Source: Thalassotalea sp. PP2-459 (lineage in GTDB: Bacteria; Pseudomonadota; Gammaproteobacteria; Enterobacterales; Alteromonadaceae). From it: a stretch of 64,000 nucleotides of DNA. The position numbers were made by a program, and so were the translations under genes. The notes under the pieces are model-generated. The model was not told where the DNA came from. It did not search any database and was given only the letters and a program-made list of their open reading frames with translations. Numbering within the stretch: position 1 is the stretch's first letter; each line of letters begins with the position of its first letter. The stretch is taken from the NCBI RefSeq assembly GCF_001913705.1, contig NZ_MKQD01000046.1, forward strand, positions 1-64,000, in the 5' to 3' direction. Of the stretch, positions 1-7,285 are shown one piece after another.

Positions 1-105
1 TTTTAGTATTTAACAAACTAATTATGGCTCTGGCTATCAGCTAATCCACGAATGATTGGAGATCAGCACTTTCGTGGGGAGTCATTATGTCTAGCTTTCA
101 GGTAT

Positions 106-728
106 ATGATGCGATCAATAATTTTTGTTCTAGCTCTGGTTTTTTCTTGTAATACACTTGCTAAACATGTCGAACTATCGAAAGGTTCAGAAAATAAAGT
201 TTGTACCAAGCTATTTTCAATTCGACTAATGAAAGCCACTTCAAGCTTTAGAGAAGCTGCAAAGTTATTGGCTGGAAAAAGGGAACGCCAGAGTGGAGGC
301 AGCGAAAGTTATCCGATGACTACTCTTTGCTTAACAACGTAAATTATGCTGTCTTTGACATAGATAATGATGGCGTTAATGAATATGTGTACTCGCATTT
401 TACATGGATGAGTGGTCAGCCTGGGGAAGTTTATAAAGTATTTAGCACCGACGTTATAAATACCAAAAACGATTTAAAGACATATGACTTTCATAAACAG
501 GCAGGGCTTGATTCTGTGAGTCCACAGTTCGATTATCGAGAGTTTGGTGTATGGTTTGCTGATCTAATACATTATGTAGGCATTAAAGATATATACTTCG
601 GAAAGGAAGATTATATTGACCGAAAGTTCTTTGTTGCTAAATATTCAAATAAAATGATCGTTGGTAAATCTGGTTATAAAACCTCAGATTTGGAAAACAT
701 TTGTACTTTTGAATATGTAGAAAGCTAA
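106..728 (+). pseudogene. Frameshifted secreted hypothetical protein, integron cassette 1
   Basis: I do not recognise the family. The start at 106/109 opens a typical signal peptide: basic start, then a hydrophobic core IIFVLALVFS, then a C-x-x-L-A cleavage region. That frame runs to 342 with nonsense-looking sequence at its end. A second frame takes over around 275-326 and reads DDYSLLNNVNYAVFDIDNDG, with a DxDNDG calcium-loop-like motif, and continues to the stop at 726-728. A one-base slip near the A-run at 276-280 would join the frames into one protein of about 205 residues. The stop codon lies inside the R'' box of the attC at 723, as is usual for integron cassettes. It is probably inactive unless the shift is a sequencing error. 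Confidence 0.6.
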
Positions 729-824
729 CAAGGCGCTCAAGAACGGACAAAAAATAGTTGGCTTTTGTTCACTACGTTCACTATTTTAGCCAACAATTTT
801 TTGCCGCTTAGCGTGGCGTTAGCT
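723..824 (+). repeat. attC site A (integron cassette recombination site)
   Basis: R'' AGCTAAC (723-729) and R' GTTAGCT (818-824) are perfect reverse complements. Inside them L'' (GGCGCTCAAG) and L' (CTTAGCGTGGC) pair with an unpaired base, the extrahelical-base arrangement that sets attC polarity. The inner arms CAAAAAATAGTTGGCT and AGCCAACAATTTTTTG pair at 15 of 16 positions around a loop of about 25 nt. Total length is about 102 bp, within the attC range. The next ATG starts 8 nt after R', as expected for a cassette. Confidence 0.85.
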
Positions 825-831
825 AGACAAT

Positions 832-1227
832 ATGCCAACTCCAGTATTATTTGAAAAGTTAGGCTCTAAATTAGGGCACCATAAAAAGTTAATCGATGCC
901 TTATTTTTTGTAAGCATAACCGTTTTGGCTGTGTGCGTAGTATTGTTAAAAAACGAATCTGAATCTATTTGGCTAATGTTTGCTTTTGCTTCTTCTGGCT
1001 ATCTTTTAATGTGGTCTGCCATTTTTCAAATGGTGATTTCTTGCTTCGATGTAAATTTTGAACAACATAGAACTTTCATAAATAAATTTTTGGCTATGCC
1101 TAATCGTAATGGTGTTGCTGAATCAAAATTAGCTCAATGGTTCTCCAGCTTATTCTTTTCGTTTTTTATGTTTGGGTTGTTTATATTTCCATTTTTTGGC
1201 ATCTTCGTATGGTTGATGTCTAGCTAA
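832..1227 (+). CDS. Small integral membrane protein, integron cassette 2
   Basis: 131 residues with no family recognised. Three to four hydrophobic stretches are visible (about residues 22-42, 46-70 and 104-128), so it is an inner-membrane protein. The ATG is 8 nt downstream of attC A, with no convincing Shine-Dalgarno sequence, which is common in cassettes. The TAA stop (1225-1227) falls inside the R'' box of the next attC. The short ORF tightly bracketed by attC boxes is classic cassette layout. There is no function clue from neighbours, because cassette order is not functional. The frame is intact, unlike several neighbouring cassettes. Confidence 0.7.
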   Translation: MPTPVLFEKLGSKLGHHKKLIDALFFVSITVLAVCVVLLKNESESIWLMFAFASSGYLLMWSAIFQMVISCFDVNFEQHRTFINKFLAMPNRNGVAESKLAQWFSSLFFSFFMFGLFIFPFFGIFVWLMSS

Positions 1228-1230
1228 CAA
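1222..1230 (+). repeat. attC site B, left fragment (R'' box)
   Basis: AGCTAACAA, identical to the first nine bases of attC A, ends abruptly at the IS110 element. It continues on the far side at 2433. Joining 1230 to 2437 recreates AGCTAACAAGGCGCTC, the same opening as attC A. Confidence 0.8.
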
Positions 1231-1255
1231 GAGACTATGGCGTCAATAGTTAATT

Positions 1256-2206
1256 TTACACTTTTGGCGCTTCCCACATTACACCGTCTCTGAGCATCGA
1301 ATTTAAAATCACAATCATCTTTCTGATACACGCTATTATCGCAACTCTTTTAGGTTTACCAACGGCCAGTAATCGTTGATATGTTGCTTTAAAAACGGGG
1401 TTTGATTGCATCGCTGACATCATTGCCATGTACAATACGGTTCTAACTTGTGCACGACCTCCTTGTATCTTTCTTTGGCCTTTATATCGCCCACTTTCTC
1501 TATTCATTGGTGCTACTCCCACTAAGGCTGCCGCTTGTTTACTGTTGATATAGCCCAATTCTGGTAAGTTACTGATGATAGATGCTGCGGCTATTTTTCC
1601 AATCCCAGTCATGCTTTGTAAAATCATGTTTTTGGCTTGATAATCAGGACAGCTCTCGATGACTTCGACGATTTTCTTTTCTATTTTATCTATTTGATTT
1701 TTAAATGCTGTGAGTATTGGTTTTATTGTCATGGCGAGGTTCTTTGGGAGTATTTGTAAGCGGTTCTTTTCCATGGTTTGCATCACAAGAAGTTGATTTC
1801 TACGCGCAACTAAATCACTCATAACCTGCATGGTATCTGGTTTCAACTGTGACAGCCTGGGTTTAATCGCCTCACCATAATGGGCAATTAATTGGGCATC
1901 GAGTTTGTCGGTTTTAGCGCGTTGACCAATGGCACCAGCAAAACGTTTAATATGAACCGGGTTGGCTATCACAAACGGTAAGTTTGCTTTGGCACATGCC
2001 ATAATGAACGGCATTTCAAGGCGTCCTGTTGCTTCAATGATGATGCGCGTTGGTTTGTGTTTTTTGATAATAGAAACGGCTTTTTTAATGCCTGTTTCAT
2101 CATTGTTCACTGTGAAATATATATCGAGAGGACGAATATAAATGTCGAGTTGATATTTACCCGTATCGACACCAACGTTTATGTTTTGCTTTGTTTTTGT
2201 ATTCAT
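1256..2206 (-). CDS. IS110 family transposase (DEDD recombinase)
   Basis: 316 residues, full length for the family. The N-terminal DEDD (RuvC-like) domain shows the acidic residues in GVDTGK (about residue 14), IEATG (about 57) and KTDKLDA (about 100). The C-terminal Transposase_20 domain (about 190-310) includes MTGIGKIAAA and PMNRESGRYKGQ, where the Ser of ESG is in the expected position for the catalytic serine. Known IS110 enzymes use RuvC and serine chemistry guided by a bridge RNA to cut and paste through a circular intermediate. The frame is intact and the ends look complete, so the element may still be active. It is read against the direction of the cassettes. Confidence 0.92.
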   Translation of the reverse strand: MNTKTKQNINVGVDTGKYQLDIYIRPLDIYFTVNNDETGIKKAVSIIKKHKPTRIIIEATGRLEMPFIMACAKANLPFVIANPVHIKRFAGAIGQRAKTDKLDAQLIAHYGEAIKPRLSQLKPDTMQVMSDLVARRNQLLVMQTMEKNRLQILPKNLAMTIKPILTAFKNQIDKIEKKIVEVIESCPDYQAKNMILQSMTGIGKIAAASIISNLPELGYINSKQAAALVGVAPMNRESGRYKGQRKIQGGRAQVRTVLYMAMMSAMQSNPVFKATYQRLLAVGKPKRVAIIACIRKMIVILNSMLRDGVMWEAPKV

Positions 2207-2240
2207 AATAAGCTAACTCTTACTTGCATAATGCGGGTTC

Positions 2241-2380
2241 GAGACCCAGTAGACTATTCGAGTGTGGTGCTTGGAGTCCTTTGTCGCGTTCGTTCTTGTT
2301 ATCGGTCTCTCAACTGAGGAGCCATCACTCAATCGAACTACGACAAGGAAAGCTTAAGTTGCTGCTTAAGCCTGGGTCTC
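2241..2380 (-). ncRNA. Candidate IS110 bridge RNA in the upstream non-coding end
   Basis: This lies between the IS end and the transposase start, where IS110 bridge RNAs are encoded. Structure visible by eye: a perfect 9-bp closing stem GAGACCCAG (2241-2249) with CTGGGTCTC (2372-2380), a perfect 7-bp hairpin GCTTAAG/CTTAAGC (2352-2371), and an internal stem CCTTTGTCG (2278-2286) with CGACAAGG (2341-2348) enclosing a large loop. A small CTCA/TGAG hairpin sits inside. The target- and donor-binding loops were not assigned. The location and nested stems are observed; the RNA function is inferred from the family. Confidence 0.5.
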
Positions 2381-2432
2381 ACTTTACCTAAAGATGTTTA
2401 AAAAGAATAAAAAAGATGGGTGTATTATCCAT

Positions 2433-2521
2433 ACAAGGCGCTCAAACGGAAAAATTACAGTTGGCTCGCGCTTAGCGCAGTTTAGCCTAACTGTATTTTT
2501 CCGCTTAGCTTAGCGTTAGTT
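2433..2521 (+). repeat. attC site B, right fragment
   Basis: ACAAGGCGCTCAAACGG opens L''. The arms CGGAAAAATTACAGTTGGCT and AGCCTAACTGTATTTTTCCG pair almost fully around a loop containing CGCGCTTAGCGC. L' CCGCTTAGCTTAGC and R' GTTAGTT (2515-2521) close the site. With the nine bases at 1222-1230 it makes a roughly 97-bp attC belonging to cassette 2. Confidence 0.82.
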
Positions 2522-2900
2522 GCCCTAGGCGTAGGCGTCGAGTTTTGATGGAAAATATCTACCATTAGTGCCACTCAATTGCATCAAGCCTAACCATCCA
2601 ATTGCATTTTGGTTTGCCACTTTTAAATGTAAGTGTTAGCAAGAGAAAATCTGATATTTATTAATTTTAAGGCACTGTAAGGCTAAAGCTGCCGTAATCA
2701 AAATTTCGAAATATGTCTTCAGTGCCAATAACAATAATTGTGATCATCCGATTTTGCTCATTTCATCACTTTGTTGACTTTTTCAACAAAAAAAGTGAAC
2801 CTACGAGGTGTTACGTAGTTTATTTGTCTGCTTGATGTAAAGGAAAGTGATGAAACTACACAACTATCAGAATAGTTAATAATAAAAAAAGGGAAAATTA
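2522..2900. other. Leader of cassette 3, no gene seen
   Basis: About 380 bp between attC B and the hydrolase start. No ORF with coding character is seen. It is longer than a usual cassette leader. A TTGACT near 2773 could be a -35 element for the hydrolase's own promoter, but no convincing -10 was fixed. An A/G-rich AAAAAAAGGGAAAA just before 2901 serves as the ribosome binding site. Confidence 0.4.
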
Positions 2901-4055
2901 ATGTATAAAAGTATTCAAGGAATCGCTGGGGTTATTTTGTTACTTTCATTTAGCGTTATGGGAAACGAAACCCAACTAACGCTGCTGGAAAAGGAAATTG
3001 ATAGAATTGCAGAAGAGTCTATTCCAACTAATGGACCGGGGTGCTCTGTAGGTATTATTAAGAATCAACAATTTTTATTCAAGAAAAGCTACGGTTTGGC
3101 AAACATCGAACACCAGGTTCCGCTCAGTTCAATATCAGTATTTCGTATGGCATCTGTATCCAAACAATTCACCGGGTTTGCGGTATTGCTATTAGCAGAA
3201 AAAGGGGAAATTAACCTTGATGATGATATACGGAAACATCTTACTGAATTGAAAGACTATGGTGTAAAAGTAACTATTAACTCAATGTTAGGTCACGTTT
3301 CAGGAATGGCAGATTACGATACACTTCAATCGCTCTTACCCAAACCACTACTGTCGACCGCAGGTGGTCCGTTCAGACTTGGTGATGAGGACTACCTGAC
3401 CAAAGAAGAATACTACGATGTCATAAAATCGCTTCCTTTAGAGCATCAGCCTGATACGCAACAGGCTTATAGTAACTTCGCTTATTTTTTATTGTCGGAG
3501 TTAGTCGCTAAAGTCAGTGGCATGTCCATGCGGGAGTACACTACAAAATATATATTTGAACCGCTTGGGATGCACGACACTTTTTTCGCTGATGATATGC
3601 GAGAGATAGTACCTAACCGTGCCGAAGGGTATAGAACATTCAAAGATATTGGATTAAAACGTTATGAAACAAATATTTTTGTTGTGGGTGACGGTGGTCT
3701 TTAAACGACACTCGAAGATATGTTGATTTGGGATAATCACTTTTATACCCCGAAATTAGGTGATGCTCCTAACAAATTGATGGCTCAATTTAATACGCCA
3801 AATAGTCAACACTCATTCGAAAACAACGGAATAACTTTTTATGCTAATGGGCAATATATAGAGCCAAATTATACGCTGCACAATGGCGGATGGATGGGTA
3901 CAAGCACTAGTTATATCCGTAGACCCAAGGAGCAAGTAGCCTTTGTTGGTATGTGTAATAGCTCTTCACTCGATGCAAATGTTTTTACTTACGAAATACC
4001 GAAAATCCTAACTAAACTTAAAATATGGGATGTGACTGACCCTGCAATTTTTTAG
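2901..4055 (+). pseudogene. Serine hydrolase (class C beta-lactamase/DD-peptidase fold) with in-frame stop, cassette 3
   Basis: The reading frame is continuous from 2901 to 4055 (384 residues) except for a TAA at 3702-3704. Family marks are a signal peptide (residues 1-21), SVSK (about 85-88, nucleophile Ser and Lys), YSN in YSNFAYFLL (Tyr base) and the C-terminal H-N-G in LHNGGWMG. The stop follows GDGGL and precedes TTLEDMLIW; in this family that stretch is continuous (GDGG-x-x-T/S-x-x-D), so one base change destroyed the gene. The truncated 267-residue product keeps SxxK and YSN but loses the HxG strand, so it is probably inactive. It lies between attC B and attC C in cassette orientation. 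Confidence 0.8.
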
Positions 4056-4108
4056 TCTGATTTTAGTTTTTAAAAAATAAAGGTTCATAGTAGCGGGGGA
4101 AGATCACT

Positions 4109-4183
4109 GCTAACAGTTTGCTCGGTTTCGCTTCGCTCGGTATTATAGCCAACAATTTTAAGCCTGTTATTTAGGCGTTAGGG
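4109..4183 (+). repeat. Degraded attC site C
   Basis: The right half is good: AGCCAACAATTTTAAGCC, then TGTTATTTAGGC and R' GTTAGGG (4177-4183). The left half is poor. GCTAAC occurs at 4109-4114, but the complement expected for the L' arm is missing. The central GCTCGGTTTCGCTTCGCTCGG resembles the loop of other attC sites. It is read as the attC of the hydrolase cassette with a damaged left arm. Confidence 0.6.
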
Positions 4184-4308
4184 TGAATAACTCATTTACT
4201 TATCGTTTGTTAAGTTTAGAAAATAATCTAGACACCCACAATTAACTTGTAAAATTCCAGTGTTTGTCTAATCTTTGAGTCATTGTAAATCAATCGCAAG
4301 GAAGCGAA

Positions 4309-4419
4309 ATGACTATCGCCAGAAGTCGTCAAGTATGTTTGGCGGCTACACCTTATTATCATTGTATTTCCCGTTGTGTTCGCCGTGCTTTATTAAATCT
4401 GCTGTTCACTAAGGAGTAA
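4309..4419 (+). pseudogene. 5' fragment of a Y1 (RAYT/IS200-like) transposase
   Basis: The ATG at 4309 follows an AAGGAAGCG ribosome binding site and reads [20 protein letters not shown], then SRCVRRA, to about 4389. This is the conserved N-terminus of REP-associated tyrosine transposases, which begin M-x-x-A-R-x-R-Q and continue [13 protein letters not shown]. After VRRA the similarity stops and the frame ends at 4417-4419. The HUH motif and catalytic Tyr region are absent, so it is a dead truncation of about 27 matching residues. It sits between attC C and the antitoxin. Confidence 0.75.
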
Positions 4420-4438
4420 GATTGTAACCTTGAGTTAA

Positions 4439-4457
4439 TGTGATACTATTGTGATAC
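4439..4457 (+). promoter_or_regulatory. Direct repeat upstream of the antitoxin, likely autoregulatory operator
   Basis: TGTGATAC occurs twice (4439-4446 and 4450-4457), 11 bp apart, one helical turn. Phd/YefM antitoxins repress their own promoters by binding short repeats at this position. The operator role is inferred. Confidence 0.45.
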
Positions 4458-4486
4458 ATTATTTGAATGTTTATATAAGATTTATC

Positions 4487-4744
4487 ATGAGAGTTGAACT
4501 TGTAACAACACTTAAACGGCAAGCTACTAAAATTCTCGCTGACCTACATACATCAAAAGAACCCGTACTGATAACTGAACATGGTCAACCATCTGCTTAC
4601 TTAGTTGATGTAGAAGATTATGAGTTTATGCAACAGAGATTGGCTATTCTTGAAGGTGTAGCACGCGGTGAGCAAGCAATTAAAAATGGTGAAACTTTCT
4701 CAAATCAAGAAGCAAAAGAGAAAATGAGTAAATGGCTGAAGTAA
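4487..4744 (+). CDS. Phd/YefM-family antitoxin, cassette 4
   Basis: 85 residues from the ATG at 4487. A GTG at 4451 would add 12 residues, but it lies inside the direct repeat. The N-terminus has the Phd/YefM pattern: short strand, helix (VTTLKRQATKILADL), then EPVLITEHGQPSAYLVDVED, the G-x-P-x-A/V-x-L-V signature of the DNA-binding/dimer domain. The C-terminal helix (about 55-85) is charged and should bind the toxin. The stop overlaps the toxin start at 4732 by 13 bp, giving the antitoxin-first, translationally coupled order usual for such modules. Toxin-antitoxin cassettes are common in sedentary chromosomal integrons, where they stabilise the array. Confidence 0.85.
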   Translation: MRVELVTTLKRQATKILADLHTSKEPVLITEHGQPSAYLVDVEDYEFMQQRLAILEGVARGEQAIKNGETFSNQEAKEKMSKWLK

Positions 4745-5031
4745 TATGGACTTCCTCAGCCCTAGATGATTTAAACGAGATCGCTGAATATATTGCTTTA
4801 AGTAATCTTTCTGCTGCAAAAAAAGTTGACTCAGAAAGTATTTGATAAAATATCTAGATTAGAAAATCATCCTGAATCTGGTAAAAACCACATGAATTGA
4901 TGAACTTAAATTATCGTGAAGTGAATATTAATCCTTGTCGTATTTTTTATAAAGTGGATAGCGACAAAGTTTATATTTTACATGTTATGCGACAAGAACG
5001 CGATCTACGCAGGTTTCTTTTACAGAGTTAA
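4732..5031 (+). pseudogene. ParE/RelE-family toxin, broken by two frameshifts
   Basis: Frame 1 from ATG 4732 reads MAEVIWTSSALDDLNEIAEY and stops at a TGA near 4841. A one-base shift at the A7 run (4818-4824) opens KLTQKVFDKISRLENHPESG. A second shift near 4882-4890 opens ELMNLNYREVNINPCRIFYK, VDSDKVYILHVMRQERDLR and the stop at 5029-5031. Together these give an almost complete ParE/RelE toxin of about 99 residues: N-terminal helices, central beta strands with INPCRIFYK, and the C-terminal H-V-x-R-x-x-R/E motif. The shifts are +1 and -1, but a stop lies between them, so no functional toxin is predicted beside an intact antitoxin. Confidence 0.78.
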
Positions 5032-5035
5032 ATAC

Positions 5036-5095
5036 GGCTAACAAAAATTTAAGCCGGACTGTTAACAGCTTAGGTGGTTCCGCTTTGCTACACAA
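5036..5095 (+). repeat. attC site D, left half only
   Basis: GGCTAACAAAAATTTAAGCC begins 5 bp after the toxin stop and looks like R''-L''. It continues GGACTGTTAACAGCTTAGG. The matching right arm and a GTTRRRY box are not found downstream, so the site appears truncated near 5090. Its CTGTTAACAG aligns with CTGCTAACAG in site C. Confidence 0.5.
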
Positions 5096-5297
5096 TTTGA
5101 ACAAACTCGATATGGCTCTGCCTTTTTAAATTAGCGACTGTATAAATTGTCAAAAAAATTTTAGGTACTGTAATGTTTGTGATTAAAGATTTTAGATTTT
5201 TAACTATTCTACTGGATGTCCTATCTATTCTGCTTCTTCGTTGGTATTTATAACCATTTATAAATTCATTGATAAACACTACATGTTCTGAGAAACG

Positions 5298-6263
5298 TTA
5301 AGCACTGGATGTTAAATTAATCAATTTTCGTTCATTTGATTTAGTTTTACTTGCAGCGAACGTTAATTGGATCAATATAATTAATAGTATTTCAAAGGCT
5401 GTCACTAGAACCGAACCTTCTAAACCAAAGTTTCCTCCGGTAATTAACGAGTTTTCGTTACGAACAATTACTAGCCAACTTTCCATTTTATGACCGCTAA
5501 CTTCGAAGCCCAAAACGGTACCTTGAAAAAAATTCCAAGTAAAGTGAAGCATAATGGGGAACCATAAATTTCTGGTGTGTAAATAATAAAGGCCAAAAGT
5601 AACACCTGCTAGTGCTAAGTTAATTAGCGATATTAATGTCCAATTATCATTACCTAAATGGAGTACCATGAAAATCATTGAGGAAATAAATAAAGCTAAG
5701 TAGGGTGTCGTTGCCCTCATTAAAAGACCTTGGATAAACCCTCGGCATAAAATTTCTTCTAACATTGCTACTATTAAAAAAAGTGAACAACTTGCTAACC
5801 ATGGTACAAGGTTAAATGGCCGAACTGTATATGAGATATAACCTTTGCTGACTAATAAAAAGAAACATGTTGCTATAATAATAATTCCCGCCAACGCGCC
5901 TAATATCGCATCAGTTTTATAACCATTTAGTTTAAAGCCTAAGGAACTGAAAGGGATGTTTTGGATGTAAAAAGCTATTTTTATACAAATTATAATAGCG
6001 ATTAACTCGGCTAATAAAACAAATGATTCGCCAGCAGTGCCAAGTGCTTCACTATATTCACGTTGTGACAAATTAAACATATCAAGGGTTAACATGCCAT
6101 TAATTAAGAGTGGTATAAGAAAAATAAACTGAATAAGCAGTGTTCCAATGAGTACTAAAAAGGTTATATATAGAGCTCCTAAAATACTGGGTTTATCTGT
6201 ATTATCATCACTGCATTTAGAACGAGCCTTGAGTGAGTCGTCTGGCTTTTCTTGGATGCGCAT
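5298..6263 (-). CDS. CPBP-family intramembrane metalloprotease
   Basis: 321 residues from the ATG at 6263, which has AGGA 7 nt upstream. An earlier ATG at 6323 would add 20 residues without a clear ribosome binding site. It has seven to eight hydrophobic segments. The CPBP/CAAX-type motifs are present: EEILCR (about 169-174, E-E-x-x-x-R), a His in VLHLGN (about 202) and the last-motif His in LHFTWN (about 240). These glutamate/His proteases sit in the inner membrane. In bacteria they are often linked to bacteriocin self-immunity or maturation, but nothing nearby supports that here. It is opposite in strand to the cassettes and has no attC of its own, so it may not be a cassette. Confidence 0.85.
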   Translation of the reverse strand: MRIQEKPDDSLKARSKCSDDNTDKPSILGALYITFLVLIGTLLIQFIFLIPLLINGMLTLDMFNLSQREYSEALGTAGESFVLLAELIAIIICIKIAFYIQNIPFSSLGFKLNGYKTDAILGALAGIIIIATCFFLLVSKGYISYTVRPFNLVPWLASCSLFLIVAMLEEILCRGFIQGLLMRATTPYLALFISSMIFMVLHLGNDNWTLISLINLALAGVTFGLYYLHTRNLWFPIMLHFTWNFFQGTVLGFEVSGHKMESWLVIVRNENSLITGGNFGLEGSVLVTAFEILLIILIQLTFAASKTKSNERKLINLTSSA

Positions 6264-6721
6264 TATGTGTTCCTGTTGATAAATATAGTCTTTAATTAAA
6301 AAGGGCAAAACTTGAGGCTGCATATAAATAGCGCTGGGCTGTCTATTAACTTTGTGCTAATTAACGGCTTTTACTTCTTAATCAAGCACGATTAAATAAT
6401 AAAAAACTTCACGTTAAACAACAAATCAATAAAAATACAAACAAGTAAATTATCTGTTAAGCCTTTGTTCTTATGTATTTATTTTTTTGTTGTATTTATA
6501 TTGTAAAAAGGTAGTCCGCGAAAAAGGAGCCTTTTTAACTTAAATGATGATTATAAAGTGTCAAAGTCCACAAGTTTCTCACAAGCAAGAATCACTCGCG
6601 CGCAATAAATTGTTTTGAGTGAACATTAATCAAAAAACACAAGTGGCAGCTAAAGTTAGGCGCTCACTACACTGGAAGTATTATTATTTTGTGGGATATT
6701 ATCTATACGATGAAAATTAAA
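6264..6721. other. Gene-free stretch, possible attC debris
   Basis: No ORF of coding quality is seen. GTTAGGC at 6655-6661 matches the R' consensus GTTRRRY and is followed by GCTCACTACACTGG, so it may be leftover cassette-junction DNA, but no pairing arm was found. The promoter of the minus-strand CPBP gene should also lie in this stretch, just upstream of 6263. Confidence 0.3.
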
Positions 6722-6802
6722 TGAGGCAAAAAAACAGCTGGCTTTTGCCCTAGTGTCGCTTATTTTGGCCAACATATTACTTGTCTTTAACATGTGTTAT
6801 AT
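6722..6802 (+). repeat. Degraded attC site E
   Basis: GCAAAAAAACAGCTGGCTTT, then a loop TTGCCCTAGTGTCGC, then TATTTTGGCCAACATATTAC, aligns base for base with the interior of attC A over about 60 positions. Its right end TTGTCTTTAACATGT-GTTATAT corresponds to L'-R' of A with several changes. No R''-L'' is visible upstream. It looks like an old attC losing its arms. Confidence 0.55.
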
Positions 6803-6964
6803 ACCAAGGAAGTAGGCAAGTTTTAAAGTGCATTATTTCTCAGCATAAAGAAATCATCTCAGCCAAAATTGCAGTGGTCACTTCTTTAGATGGATAGCTA
6901 TTAAATATCTTGCGTATTGCATATATGATACTAACGTTATTTTTCTGAAAGGTTTGATTAACTT

Positions 6965-7285
6965 ATGACTTGTATAACGAATATTATCCTTACTACCGCC
7001 ATACAAGATGGGGCTTGGATGAACAGTGATTACGGTAGTATAGATACAATTAATGAATATTTATCTAAAAAATATCAAGGCACAAGGCTTAATTCAGTAG
7101 AAAATAGTGCTGGTGGCCACAAAACGATTAGTTGTGATATGTTTGTTGCTGCCGTAGATTATTTGGAGCTACATGAATTCATTGCTGTATTTGAAAAAAT
7201 AAATTGGGATAAACCAGCCGAGGTGCATCTTCTTATTAAAGGTCATAATGACTTAACTTTTACGTCGTATTATCCAAAAACTTAG
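6965..7285 (+). CDS. Hypothetical protein, 106 residues
   Basis: No family recognised. It is soluble, without a signal peptide or membrane segment, and has an acidic, mixed alpha/beta look. AAAGG lies about 11 nt before the ATG. It lies just downstream of the degraded attC E in cassette orientation, so it could be a former cassette, but no attC follows. A CTAAC-TA-GGTTAG palindrome at about 7303-7315 is too short to be one. The frame is intact. Confidence 0.55.
   Translation: MTCITNIILTTAIQDGAWMNSDYGSIDTINEYLSKKYQGTRLNSVENSAGGHKTISCDMFVAAVDYLELHEFIAVFEKINWDKPAEVHLLIKGHNDLTFTSYYPKT

Larger units (their letters stand above)
1231..2432 (-). mobile_element. IS110-family insertion sequence inserted in an attC site
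   Basis: About 1.2 kb, containing one DEDD transposase on the minus strand. Boundaries come from the interrupted attC. They are ambiguous by about 4 bp because ACAA occurs on both flanks (1227-1230 and 2433-2436). There are no obvious terminal inverted repeats. Only about 25 bp lies beyond the transposase stop, but about 226 bp lies upstream of its start. A long upstream non-coding end is the IS110-subgroup layout, whereas the IS1111 subgroup has the long end downstream. Confidence 0.8.

Noticed and set aside
2235-2247. tRNA T-arm-like GGGTTCGAGACCC
   Set aside because: No other tRNA arms around it; it is better read as part of the IS110 non-coding structure.
2057-2317. 86-residue plus-strand ORF inside the IS110 element
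   Set aside because: Antisense to the transposase start and its upstream RNA region; no coding evidence.
5088-5279. 63-residue minus-strand ORF
   Set aside because: No ribosome binding site, basic low-complexity product, lies over the attC D junction; no family marks.
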